Of a DNA stretch of 6,503 nucleotides, positions 1-6,503 are shown one piece after another. The translations under genes were made by a program, and so were the position numbers. Origin of the DNA: an uncultured Fidelibacterota bacterium (GTDB lineage: Bacteria; Fidelibacterota; Marinisomatia; Marinisomatales; UBA8229); assembly GCA_913054425.1 (NCBI GenBank), contig CAJXJG010000099.1:1-6503 (forward strand), given 5' to 3'. Positions within the stretch are counted from its first letter, which is position 1. Every line of letters starts with the position of its first letter. A model generated the notes under the pieces. It was not told the DNA's origin and searched no databases. It worked only from the letters and a program-made list of their open reading frames with translations.

Positions 1-3000
1 ACCAGTTTCTCACTGAAATCAACACTTGTCTTTACAGAACTTGGTGTGTAGTACAGTTGAATTTCACCCATTTTCGCACCAAGCCATGGCAAGAAAGTTA
101 GCCATTTTAAAGGATGGAAATAATTGTTCCTGCCAAAAGACAGAGTATAACTTAATTTTCCAGAATAGGATTCATGTAATTCTTCAGCCATGATTTCATT
201 GGACTTTTTCGTTCTGGATGCACTAAAATTACTCTTCAAAGCATCCAGCGTATACTTTATCAGTTTATTATCGGATTTCCCTGCCTTGGAAACAGATGTG
301 CTCAAACTGACCACTTCAGATTTTCTCAGGATGGAATCTGGAGGTGTATCTGAATCGACTAAAACATCTGTACCTGGAAAATATTTTGGCTGGTTGACCG
401 TATGAGAATAAGAACCATTCAATGGAATGTTGATCCCCAGGAATTTTGGCAACAGCTTCTGGAGTTGAAGGTTAGCATTCAGACGTAAATCTTCACTTGT
501 GCTGTTCGATCCCAATCTTTGCTGAAGTACATGAAAATCAGCGTCTTTCCTGCTGTAAGATAAAGTGGCATTCCCAAGGTCAGCTAGATTAAATTTTGAC
601 TGAACCCGCATAGCAATTCCTTTGTCTTTTTTTACACCGCTCAATCGAAGTTCGTCGATCCAAACCTCTCCAGAAATCGGATTGCCGGATACGTTATGTA
701 CACCTACAGTAAAATACTGAATCCTTGATAAAGAGGGCGAACCTTGGATAATAATTTCCTTGCCTGTCGGGAGACCGTCTTCACCTGTGAAGATATATTT
801 CCGAACTCCGGAAGAATCTTGAAAAATATCTGTAGGACGGAACTTTTGGATTTTTCCCTCCGAATTAAGTTTTAATTTGGTGAGCCAGCCCAAGTCAAGA
901 TCAATTGAATTCCGACCTTTCTCTTCATCCCAACCCTCAAACACTGGTTGAGTAATTTCATAATAATCATCTCCCAATCCAAAATGAATAAAGAAATATA
1001 TATCGGTATCTACATCCGTAATACGACCTAAACTTGTACCATAAACATACATTTTCAACCGGTCATAAATCAGGTAATTATTCCCACTATTTGTATAAAG
1101 AGTTTTTTTTGCAGCTGCTTTGTATCCACCATCAAGATTTGAAAATTTTAATACCAAAGATTGTTCCTTGGACTGTATTTCATTAATTGGATCATATTCA
1201 CCTTTCACTCCTTTTGGGGGAATATAATCTGCATTATCTTCAGTGTTAACAATTGCAATGGAAAAAACGCTGTCAGCATCCGTTTGATCAAAAGCTGAGG
1301 AAGAATCTGGTGCAATACCCAACTCCTGCCACTCATTACCAACAAGTTCCATCTTAGCAATCTGAAGGGAACTGCTTCCCTCCAGCCCAGTCCAGACTAG
1401 GCGAAGGGAACGAATTTCGTTCCATTCAACATCATTTATTTTCTCAAAATGACTCAGGGGAATTCGATAAAGCCTCCAACCAGTGAGCAAGCCATTTTTT
1501 TCAGTTTCACCTGCCAGGTAATCTTTTTCTTCTTCAGTAAACACTTCAGGATCTAATGGAAAACTTTTTGTAAAATAGGCATCTGTTTTATCAAGAAACC
1601 CGGACCGGTCTAAATCTTCCGTATCAGGATACTTTCCACCTTCCTGGATTTGACTTCCCGTTCCATTTCCTTCTGTACCATTTACCTGTGAATAGTCGGA
1701 ACTTCCTTCAGAATAACTCCAATTGTCCCCGTTCATATCCCCTTCCGGGTTTGCATAAATATCCTCGTCAATTTTTCCATCACCATCATCATCAACTCCA
1801 TTTAATATCTCCTCATCTTTTACTCCGTCACCATCATCATCAAAATCAAGACAACCTCCCATTCCATCCTCCAATTCATCGGGACATCCATCCACTCCAA
1901 CATCTTCATGGTCTTCAAGAAATCCATTTCCCAGAGTTAGTCCCGCTTCCGGAATATCTTCCGTTTCCAGTATTCCGTTTCCATTTCTATCCTCGCTGAT
2001 TTTCCCTAAATCTACTGTTAATTTCCCTTCTATTCCTTTTAACCAAATTTCAAAAAACTTGCTTTGAGTCTGGTCATAATCTCCTGAATAAAATGAAGAT
2101 GTTATCCCTGACCATAACAATCCACTTGGAACATAATTCTCATCCTGATATATCTTGGGTTGTTGATGAATAACTAAAATATTTGTCTTTTCATTATGGG
2201 CGAGTTGGGAAGTGGACTGATTTGGCCAGATGTCTTTCGTCCAAACCTGTTCAAATGGATTGTACCAGTACATTCTTGCCCGATACCGTTGTGGCCGATA
2301 CCTTGTTAAATCAGTTGGATCAACGGGAGCAGAAGATTCTTTCCACTGTCTACGCTGGACGGGAATATAAGTGGTGCGTTTTGCTCCTTCAAAATCATCA
2401 ATAAATGCAACACCATTTGGATCCCCTGTTTCTGCATTATTGACCGGATTTGGATTTGGCAGAACTTGTGCAAATTCTCCTTCCACTGAGAAGGTGGATA
2501 ATTTCTCGGTTTCGATGATGGGAAGTTTATCTAAAAACCGGGTTAATCCATCCAAATCAAATTCAAACCGTCCATTTAAATCCCAAATGAAATTTCGTGT
2601 GGGTTCGTATCCTACTTCTATTTTTTGATTGATAACAGTTTGATTATAAAACAATGCTGTAGCGCCAAGGAAGGAATTATCACCAAAATCCATTTGAGCC
2701 CTGGTACCAAGTATCACTTTCTTATCAAAGGAAACCAGTTCATGTTTATCATAGAGAATCTTTACGCTTGCATTGGGATCTGCAGCAGTTTCTCCAAGTA
2801 CAATAGTACCGGAAAAATAATCAATTTGGTAATCTATACCTCTCGTAAGAGGAATTCCATTCAAAAGGACTTCCTCACTTCCTTCCACCAGCATAAACCC
2901 CAGGTTAATTGTTGAACTTTGGTTGGAATAATCCGCTTCAATGGTAAAACGGCTGTCTCCATTATAATCGGTGCTGATAGTGGATGTGTACATTTTTCCT

Positions 3001-4724
3001 TCCCCCAAGGCCTCAAACAGGATTTCGTTCATATTTCCACCAAATAGAGAATCTTCCGACACAAAGGGTAGTAAGGCCGGAAAATGTAATTCACCAGCAA
3101 TTAAATTCACAATATTGGGGTTATTCATATCAATTATTTCATCGGGTTGTCTTAAACCATTCTCGTTGAGACTATCCAGTCCAAACTGGTTTAAATAGGG
3201 AATTCCAAGCGGATCCCTGTAGCTGGGAGGCGTAAGGCGGTCATTGACGATTCGTACGGCAAATCCTTCCCGATTAATATTTGTTGTACCAAGGTAGTAC
3301 ACATTCTTGAACATTAAATCCCAAGTGGGATGATTGGGGTGTGGAGATTGAGGTTTGATCATTTTCAATGATAAGGTGCTGTCATTTGGAGAAATGCCAT
3401 GCCCAATAGTCATAACTGTATCTTCGCTAAACCGATCTGTCAATACATAATGGCATCCCAAAATTTCATCAAGGCTTCGAGTCCGTAACCTGACATAACC
3501 TAAGTCTTCGCTTAAGGTATAATCAATATTCCGTTCCAGTCTAAGAAAATTTCCATCTTTATTTTTATCTTCTTCAAAACCGGGATCGGAAGGATCAATA
3601 TGAGCGACACCTACATCTGCTCCGGGGTTATTTGTCATGTCCAATTTGTACAATTCAAAATTCGTCACCTTGAGGTTGCCTATCCTGTGCAGACCATTAA
3701 AAAGAGGAAAAAATGATGGTTGATTTATTTCATCCTTACCATTTCGAAACCATTCATGAATGAAAAAATACTGGTTTTTCACATAGTCGTAATCCTTGAT
3801 TTTTTGAGTCTGAGATTGAGATCCTCCTGACCATTCCTGCTGTTCTTTCTTCGTCTGTTCAATGGAAGCAATTGTTGTGATGTCCACCGGACCAAGCTGA
3901 GAAATAGCCTTGATGCCGTACAATCCTTTATTTGTTCCGGAAAATGTTACATACTGCGTGGAGGGTAAGGATAAAGATATATTTCCGGCTTCCATTCTTT
4001 GAAGGATATCGTCCTCTGCTCCTTCATAGCTGATGCGAATATTATTTTCAAAATCAAAATCCCTTTCTGAATCCTGATCCATGAATACAGTGACCCTGTC
4101 ACCAACTTTTCCTTCTATATTAAAATTCTGTTTCTGGTCAAATTCGATGTGGGTGCTCTGGGTTTCATTGATATTGGACCGTACTAACTCCTGATCCTGA
4201 AAAACCATTTTTCCGGAAATATTCACATTACCGCGAACCCGCAGGGAGGCTCTGCCCAATTTCCCAAGCTCTACTCCTACAACTTCTATAGTTTGGGATT
4301 TCCTCCTGGAATCACGACCGCGGCTCTCCTTTCCACTCAAGGATACAGATTTAATAAACTCCAAACGACGATTGATATGCACATTTTTTATAAAATACCA
4401 CTCCACCGGGGCAGTAAATGGAACTCTGATAATTTCCCCATCCAGAGTTTCCGTAAAAGTGATGTATGACCAGTCTGAATCAATTGTAACTGTTACATTC
4501 CGTTTGCCGTAATTATCATTGAGGAGACCAATTGGATGATATAATGTGTCTTCTGACCATCCAATAGGCCGGGGAATCTCCGGAAAAGGATTCACGACCA
4601 GAAATGAAATGGGATGATAACTCGGGGAAAGGGTAAAAACAGAATCAGCTGTCTGCCCCTGAAGAATAAATCCATTCCTCAGGGTCATTATGAAGAAAAT
4701 AATGACCAACCGCCCTTTTTTCAA
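1..4724 (-). CDS. sprA: SprA/Sov-type outer-membrane translocon homologue, N-terminal 1574 residues (3' end outside window)
   Basis: The frame is open from 4724 to the left edge with no stop, so the protein is partial at its C terminus. In Bacteroidetes, SprA is a giant (about 2400 residues) outer-membrane beta-barrel forming the type IX secretion pore. Family signatures read here: a MEAGNIS segment (residues 244-250) followed by a Gly-rich stretch, as in the first SprA_N module; IDDFEGAK (775-782); MYWYNPF (818-824); EQSLVL (1187-1192) followed by an RLKMYV stretch (M1225); and VWIDELRL (from W1355), followed by a LPKFLGINIPL segment. These match, in order, what I recall of Flavobacterium SprA. 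I chose TTG 4724-4722 because AAGGAG (4737-4732) lies 7 bases upstream and the product begins MKKGRLVIIFFIM, a plausible signal peptide with cleavage perhaps near Ala26. Alternatives are an in-frame GTG 16 codons upstream and ATG at residue 13. Residues about 911-1048 form an Asp-rich insertion. It lies 88 bases downstream of rdgB, same strand. The family call is strong; a secretion role in this organism is inferred. Confidence 0.9.
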   Translation of the reverse strand, partial: MKKGRLVIIFFIMTLRNGFILQGQTADSVFTLSPSYHPISFLVVNPFPEIPRPIGWSEDTLYHPIGLLNDNYGKRNVTVTIDSDWSYITFTETLDGEIIRVPFTAPVEWYFIKNVHINRRLEFIKSVSLSGKESRGRDSRRKSQTIEVVGVELGKLGRASLRVRGNVNISGKMVFQDQELVRSNINETQSTHIEFDQKQNFNIEGKVGDRVTVFMDQDSERDFDFENNIRISYEGAEDDILQRMEAGNISLSLPSTQYVTFSGTNKGLYGIKAISQLGPVDITTIASIEQTKKEQQEWSGGSQSQTQKIKDYDYVKNQYFFIHEWFRNGKDEINQPSFFPLFNGLHRIGNLKVTNFELYKLDMTNNPGADVGVAHIDPSDPGFEEDKNKDGNFLRLERNIDYTLSEDLGYVRLRTRSLDEILGCHYVLTDRFSEDTVMTIGHGISPNDSTLSLKMIKPQSPHPNHPTWDLMFKNVYYLGTTNINREGFAVRIVNDRLTPPSYRDPLGIPYLNQFGLDSLNENGLRQPDEIIDMNNPNIVNLIAGELHFPALLPFVSEDSLFGGNMNEILFEALGEGKMYTSTISTDYNGDSRFTIEADYSNQSSTINLGFMLVEGSEEVLLNGIPLTRGIDYQIDYFSGTIVLGETAADPNASVKILYDKHELVSFDKKVILGTRAQMDFGDNSFLGATALFYNQTVINQKIEVGYEPTRNFIWDLNGRFEFDLDGLTRFLDKLPIIETEKLSTFSVEGEFAQVLPNPNPVNNAETGDPNGVAFIDDFEGAKRTTYIPVQRRQWKESSAPVDPTDLTRYRPQRYRARMYWYNPFEQVWTKDIWPNQSTSQLAHNEKTNILVIHQQPKIYQDENYVPSGLLWSGITSSFYSGDYDQTQSKFFEIWLKGIEGKLTVDLGKISEDRNGNGILETEDIPEAGLTLGNGFLEDHEDVGVDGCPDELEDGMGGCLDFDDDGDGVKDEEILNGVDDDGDGKIDEDIYANPEGDMNGDNWSYSEGSSDYSQVNGTEGNGTGSQIQEGGKYPDTEDLDRSGFLDKTDAYFTKSFPLDPEVFTEEEKDYLAGETEKNGLLTGWRLYRIPLSHFEKINDVEWNEIRSLRLVWTGLEGSSSLQIAKMELVGNEWQELGIAPDSSSAFDQTDADSVFSIAIVNTEDNADYIPPKGVKGEYDPINEIQSKEQSLVLKFSNLDGGYKAAAKKTLYTNSGNNYLIYDRLKMYVYGTSLGRITDVDTDIYFFIHFGLGDDYYEITQPVFEGWDEEKGRNSIDLDLGWLTKLKLNSEGKIQKFRPTDIFQDSSGVRKYIFTGEDGLPTGKEIIIQGSPSLSRIQYFTVGVHNVSGNPISGEVWIDELRLSGVKKDKGIAMRVQSKFNLADLGNATLSYSRKDADFHVLQQRLGSNSTSEDLRLNANLQLQKLLPKFLGINIPLNGSYSHTVNQPKYFPGTDVLVDSDTPPDSILRKSEVVSLSTSVSKAGKSDNKLIKYTLDALKSNFSASRTKKSNEIMAEELHESYSGKLSYTLSFGRNNYFHPLKWLTFLPWLGAKMGEIQLYYTPSSVKTSVDFSEKL
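1581..1994 (-). other. Asp-rich, calcium-loop-like segment inside the SprA homologue
   Basis: This segment covers residues 911-1048 of the SprA homologue. It holds at least four acidic loops of the DxDxDG type used for calcium binding in thrombospondin type 3 repeats, dockerins and EF-hands: DRNGNGILETED near the start, DFDDDGDGVKDEE (from D960), VDDDGDGKIDED (D978-D980 core) and DLDRSGFLDKTD at the end. Two cysteines lie just before the second loop, in GCPDELEDGMGGC. Between the third and fourth loops is a low-complexity Gly/Ser/Asn/Thr stretch. Calcium binding is inferred from the motif, not shown. It lies after the DFEGAK and YWYNPF signatures and before the EQSLVL signature. Confidence 0.6.
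1780..1843 (-). repeat. Two 16-base direct repeats, 48 bases apart, encoding DDDGDG
   Basis: The identical plus-strand 16-mer TCACCATCATCATCAA occurs at 1780-1795 and 1828-1843. The offset of 48 bases is exactly 16 codons, so both copies encode the same DDDGDG loop in the same frame (cores at residues 962-967 and 978-983). This is a coding repeat, probably reflecting duplication of a calcium-loop unit or strong constraint on the motif, and not a mobile or regulatory repeat. Confidence 0.8.
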
Positions 4725-4731
4725 AGGTAAT

Positions 4732-4737
4732 CTCCTT
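4732..4737 (-). promoter_or_regulatory. Ribosome binding site that fixes the TTG start of sprA
   Basis: Read on the minus strand this is AAGGAG, followed by 7 bases and then TTG (4724-4722). It is the only convincing Shine-Dalgarno sequence in the window and favours TTG over the in-frame GTG at 4772-4770 or the ATG at 4688-4686. Confidence 0.7.
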
Positions 4738-4761
4738 ATCTTTATTGCCGGTTTACTATCG

Positions 4762-4780
4762 CCCTGCACTTTTTACAGGG
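4762..4780 (-). other. Short GC-rich hairpin between rdgB and sprA
   Basis: On the minus strand CCCTGT pairs with GCAGGG (five Watson-Crick pairs plus one G-T) around a 7-base A-rich loop. It lies 37 bases upstream of the sprA TTG codon and 32 bases after the rdgB stop. No run of T follows it, so it is not a standard rho-independent terminator. It could affect mRNA processing or sprA translation, or be chance. The 88-base gap it sits in holds no other obvious signal besides the ribosome binding site. Confidence 0.3.
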
Positions 4781-4812
4781 ACTCTATTAGCAGTTGGTCT
4801 AAATAATATTCC

Positions 4813-5430
4813 TTATTTTATTGATTGATCTGAAATAAATTCTCTCAAGAGTATACGAAATTTTTCCATTGCAAGTCCACGATGACTGATTTTATTCTTT
4901 TCATTGATTGAAAGTTCCGCAAAAGTCTTTTTTTGTTCCGGGACAAAAAAAATAGGATCATACCCAAAGCCATTACTTCCCTTCGGGATTTTTCCAATTT
5001 CTCCTTGAATGATGCCCTCAGTCCAGAATTCCCGTTCTCGATCGACAAACGAAATAACTGTTCTAAACTTCGCATTTCGTTTTCCCTTGGGAATATCTCT
5101 CATGTCGTGCAACAGCTTATTCACATTTTCCTCATAAGTGACATTTTCACCAGCATAGCGGGCAGAGTAAATACCGGGAGCTCCATTTAATGCTTCAACT
5201 TCCAATCCTGTATCATCTGCAATTGATGGCAGTTTGGTCAGTTTATGTACAGTCTTGGCTTTAATCATAGAATTTTCCAAGAGAGTTAGCCCCACCTCCT
5301 CAATCTCTCCGATGAAGGGAAAATCATTTAGGGAAAGAATTTCTACCGTAAATTCCGAGAGAGCCTTTTGTAACTCTTCTCTTTTATCCTTATTATGTGT
5401 AGCAAGGACAATTGCCTGAATTTCCTTCAT
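4813..5430 (-). CDS. rdgB: RdgB/HAM1-family XTP/dITP diphosphatase
   Basis: This 205-residue protein is full length for the family (E. coli RdgB has 197). It is a cytosolic house-cleaning enzyme that hydrolyses dITP, ITP and XTP to monophosphates plus pyrophosphate, keeping deaminated purines out of DNA and RNA. The sequence shows the N-terminal nucleotide-binding motif VLATHNKDK (residues 8-16), the catalytic and metal-binding ADDTGLEVEAL (71-81, with the Asp72-Asp73 pair), the GAPGIYSARYAG signature (83-94), the SNGFGYDPIF substrate loop (152-161) and the C-terminal SHRG (182-185) that contacts the base. No key residue is missing. The start is the only sensible ATG; no clear Shine-Dalgarno precedes it, only an A/T-rich leader (a T-run next to the ATG on the coding strand). 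It reads toward sprA with an 88-base gap, consistent with co-transcription; a functional link between the two is not implied. Confidence 0.97.
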   Translation of the reverse strand: MKEIQAIVLATHNKDKREELQKALSEFTVEILSLNDFPFIGEIEEVGLTLLENSMIKAKTVHKLTKLPSIADDTGLEVEALNGAPGIYSARYAGENVTYEENVNKLLHDMRDIPKGKRNAKFRTVISFVDREREFWTEGIIQGEIGKIPKGSNGFGYDPIFFVPEQKKTFAELSINEKNKISHRGLAMEKFRILLREFISDQSIK

Positions 5431-5594
5431 GATAAAAAAATAGGGGAAATATCATCCAGAAACAAGCAATTTCACCCAAGCTTTACACGGTTATTTCAAA
5501 CAATTACATTCAAATATACCGATGTCTTTTCCCTGTATAACATTCATTTTTCACTCTAAATTATAGCCGAATAAATAACGAATGAGTAATAATT
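5431..5594. other. Divergent intergenic region between rdgB and the membrane protein gene
   Basis: These 164 AT-rich bases separate two outward-facing genes, so promoters for both the rdgB-sprA unit and the rightward unit are expected here. On the minus strand, TATATTTG (5518-5511) fits the Bacteroidetes -7 consensus TAnnTTTG, but no TTG is visible at the expected upstream distance. On the plus strand, TATAAC (5536-5541) and TTATAG (5561-5566) are -10-like without a convincing -35. I therefore do not assign a promoter. No hairpin, operator-like palindrome or small ORF stands out. Confidence 0.8.
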
Positions 5595-6233
5595 ATGTCA
5601 GATAATATAATATCACTTGAAAAACCAACCATAGAATCCATTTACAAACAAACTTTTAAAACCATGTTGGCTCAAATTGTTGTCTGTATTGCGAATACTG
5701 TGATCTTTCTCATTGCTTGTGCTTTTTTGGGAATAACCATAATTGGTATCCTTGCAATACCAGCGGTTATTGGAGGATATACAGAGTCTATGATCCGAAC
5801 TGCCCGGGGGAATAAAGTAGGAATTGGAGATTTCTTCAAAGTGGGTTTCAATAAATTTGGGAAGCTTTTGGGAGCCGGTATTTTATTTCTGTTAGGAGTA
5901 GGCATTGGGTTGGTCTGTTTTATAATCCCGGGAATATATTTAATGGTGCGATGGTTCTTCGTAATCTATCTAATCGTTGATAAGGATTTAGGAGTTTCGG
6001 AAGCTTTCCAAAAATCCGGTGAAATGGTCTCAAACATATTCTGGGAAGTCCTGGCAGTTTTTATTATTAATGCAGTCATCCAATCTATAGGATGCACAAT
6101 CGCCGTGGGAGCAATCCTCACAACACCGTTTATCATTCTTGTATCCGCACATTACTATTTGGGACTATCACAGGAAGAAACAGTTCAGCCAACTCCAGAA
6201 GAACAGGAGGATGCGAATAATGCACCGGAATGA
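5595..6233 (+). CDS. Polytopic membrane protein of unknown function
   Basis: This 212-residue protein is mostly hydrophobic. Likely membrane segments are residues about 26-42, 44-62, 92-112, 113-128 and 150-186 (one or two helices), with a cytosolic-looking N terminus and a Glu/Pro/Gln-rich acidic tail (192-212). The central stretch, with IIPGIYLMVRW (110-120), LIVDKDLGVSEAFQKS (126-141) and a following aromatic FW, resembles the conserved core of widespread small membrane proteins related to the YciC/UPF0259 and glycerophosphodiester phosphodiesterase membrane-domain groups; that resemblance is from memory. No catalytic motif is apparent, and I cannot assign a function. The start at ATG 5595 gives a typical MSDN beginning; no Shine-Dalgarno is visible, which is common in FCB bacteria. 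It is divergent from rdgB, and a possible lipoprotein gene follows after 59 bases. Confidence 0.75.
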   Translation: MSDNIISLEKPTIESIYKQTFKTMLAQIVVCIANTVIFLIACAFLGITIIGILAIPAVIGGYTESMIRTARGNKVGIGDFFKVGFNKFGKLLGAGILFLLGVGIGLVCFIIPGIYLMVRWFFVIYLIVDKDLGVSEAFQKSGEMVSNIFWEVLAVFIINAVIQSIGCTIAVGAILTTPFIILVSAHYYLGLSQEETVQPTPEEQEDANNAPE

Positions 6234-6292
6234 GATTAGATTTAACCTGAAAATATTTTTGGTGTCTAAGTAACAAAATAAAAAGGTTCAAA

Positions 6293-6503
6293 ATGAAAAT
6301 CATTCACATTATTATATTAAGTTTGATGCTTACAATTGGTTGTACCAGACATCACCACCACAATTACGAACGGGATTACAAACACAAGATAATTAAAGTC
6401 GTACCGGAAGAACATGGCAAAGCTGTAACTGTATTAGTTCATCACCGGGGAAAACTTACCCCTAGAGAGAAAAAATTTCTAAAAAGGCATTTTCGGAAAA
6501 AGT
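6293..6503 (+). CDS. Small His/Lys-rich putative lipoprotein, N-terminal part (3' end outside window)
   Basis: Seventy codons are visible before the window ends, with no stop. The product begins MKIIHIIILSLMLTIGCTRHHHH: a short positively charged start, a hydrophobic core (residues 3-15) and a lipobox-like TIGC with Cys17 as the probable lipidated residue. The -3 residue is Thr and not the usual Leu/Val, so lipidation is probable and not certain. The mature part is short of acidic residues and very rich in His (H20-H23, H31, H41, H50-H51, H66) and Lys/Arg, ending in a basic LTPREKKFLKRHFRKK segment. A role in metal binding or envelope contact could be imagined, but nothing specific supports it and I do not recognise the family. 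A weak AAGG lies just upstream (in AAAAAGG at 6281-6287). It follows the membrane protein gene on the same strand with no terminator between them. Confidence 0.6.
   Translation, partial: MKIIHIIILSLMLTIGCTRHHHHNYERDYKHKIIKVVPEEHGKAVTVLVHHRGKLTPREKKFLKRHFRKK

Noticed and set aside
1780..1843. Possible CRISPR-like or mobile-element repeat
   Set aside because: There are only two 16-base copies, in coding frame, 16 codons apart and encoding the same Asp-rich loop, so they are explained by protein sequence.
1688..1999. Plus-strand 103-codon open frame with poly-His runs
   Set aside because: It is the antisense of the Asp-rich loop segment of the SprA homologue: repeated GAT/GAC codons read on the opposite strand out of frame give CAC/CAT. 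The minus-strand frame is continuous with family signatures on both sides.
190..3198. Several other plus-strand open frames of 60-96 codons
   Set aside because: All lie opposite the uninterrupted SprA homologue frame, have no ribosome binding site or recognisable motif, and have compositions expected of antisense shadows.
1..4724. Possible frameshift or pseudogene in the long minus-strand region
   Set aside because: I read the frame across most of its length, including both ends in the same phase, and found no stop and no loss of protein-like sequence. It is simply cut by the window edge.
4845..5419. Short open frames on both strands within rdgB
   Set aside because: They overlap fully with a well-conserved full-length RdgB whose catalytic motifs are all in the frame at 4813-5430.
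5511..5518. Bacteroidetes-like -7 promoter element TATATTTG on the minus strand
   Set aside because: It fits TAnnTTTG, but no TTG element lies at the expected upstream distance, and the motif is easily met by chance in AT-rich DNA. It is mentioned only as a possibility in the intergenic entry.
5672..5905. Minus-strand 77-codon open frame
   Set aside because: It is antisense to the membrane protein gene; the plus-strand frame has clear transmembrane segments and a complete length.

Overview
The window looks like chromosomal DNA from a Gram-negative bacterium of the FCB superphylum (Fibrobacteres-Chlorobi-Bacteroidetes and relatives), most plausibly a lineage outside the classical Bacteroidetes such as Marinimicrobia/Neomarinimicrobiota or Calditrichota. 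The base composition is moderately AT-rich. The lineage guess rests on a very large SprA-type outer-membrane protein, a family typical of this superphylum; it is an inference and not a phylogenetic result.

Positions 1-4724 (minus strand) are one uninterrupted reading frame of 1574 codons that runs off the left edge. It is the N-terminal and central part of a SprA (Sov) homologue, the giant beta-barrel translocon of the type IX secretion system in Bacteroidetes. It starts at a TTG codon behind a good Shine-Dalgarno sequence, has a signal-peptide-like N terminus, carries several SprA family signatures, and contains an aspartate-rich segment resembling calcium-binding thrombospondin type 3/dockerin loops. 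Positions 4813-5430 (minus strand) are rdgB (non-canonical purine NTP pyrophosphatase), directly upstream of sprA and probably co-transcribed with it.

Positions 5431-5594 are a divergent intergenic region. To its right, on the plus strand, are a 212-residue polytopic membrane protein of unknown role (5595-6233) and, 59 bases later, the start of a small histidine- and lysine-rich probable lipoprotein (6293 to the right edge). These two may form a short transcription unit.

No tRNA, rRNA, CRISPR array, insertion sequence, attachment site or clear rho-independent terminator was seen. The window is mostly ordinary core genome. The points deserving a second look are the Asp-rich insertion in the SprA homologue, the presence of this translocon in a possibly non-Bacteroidetes genome, and the His-rich lipoprotein at the right edge.
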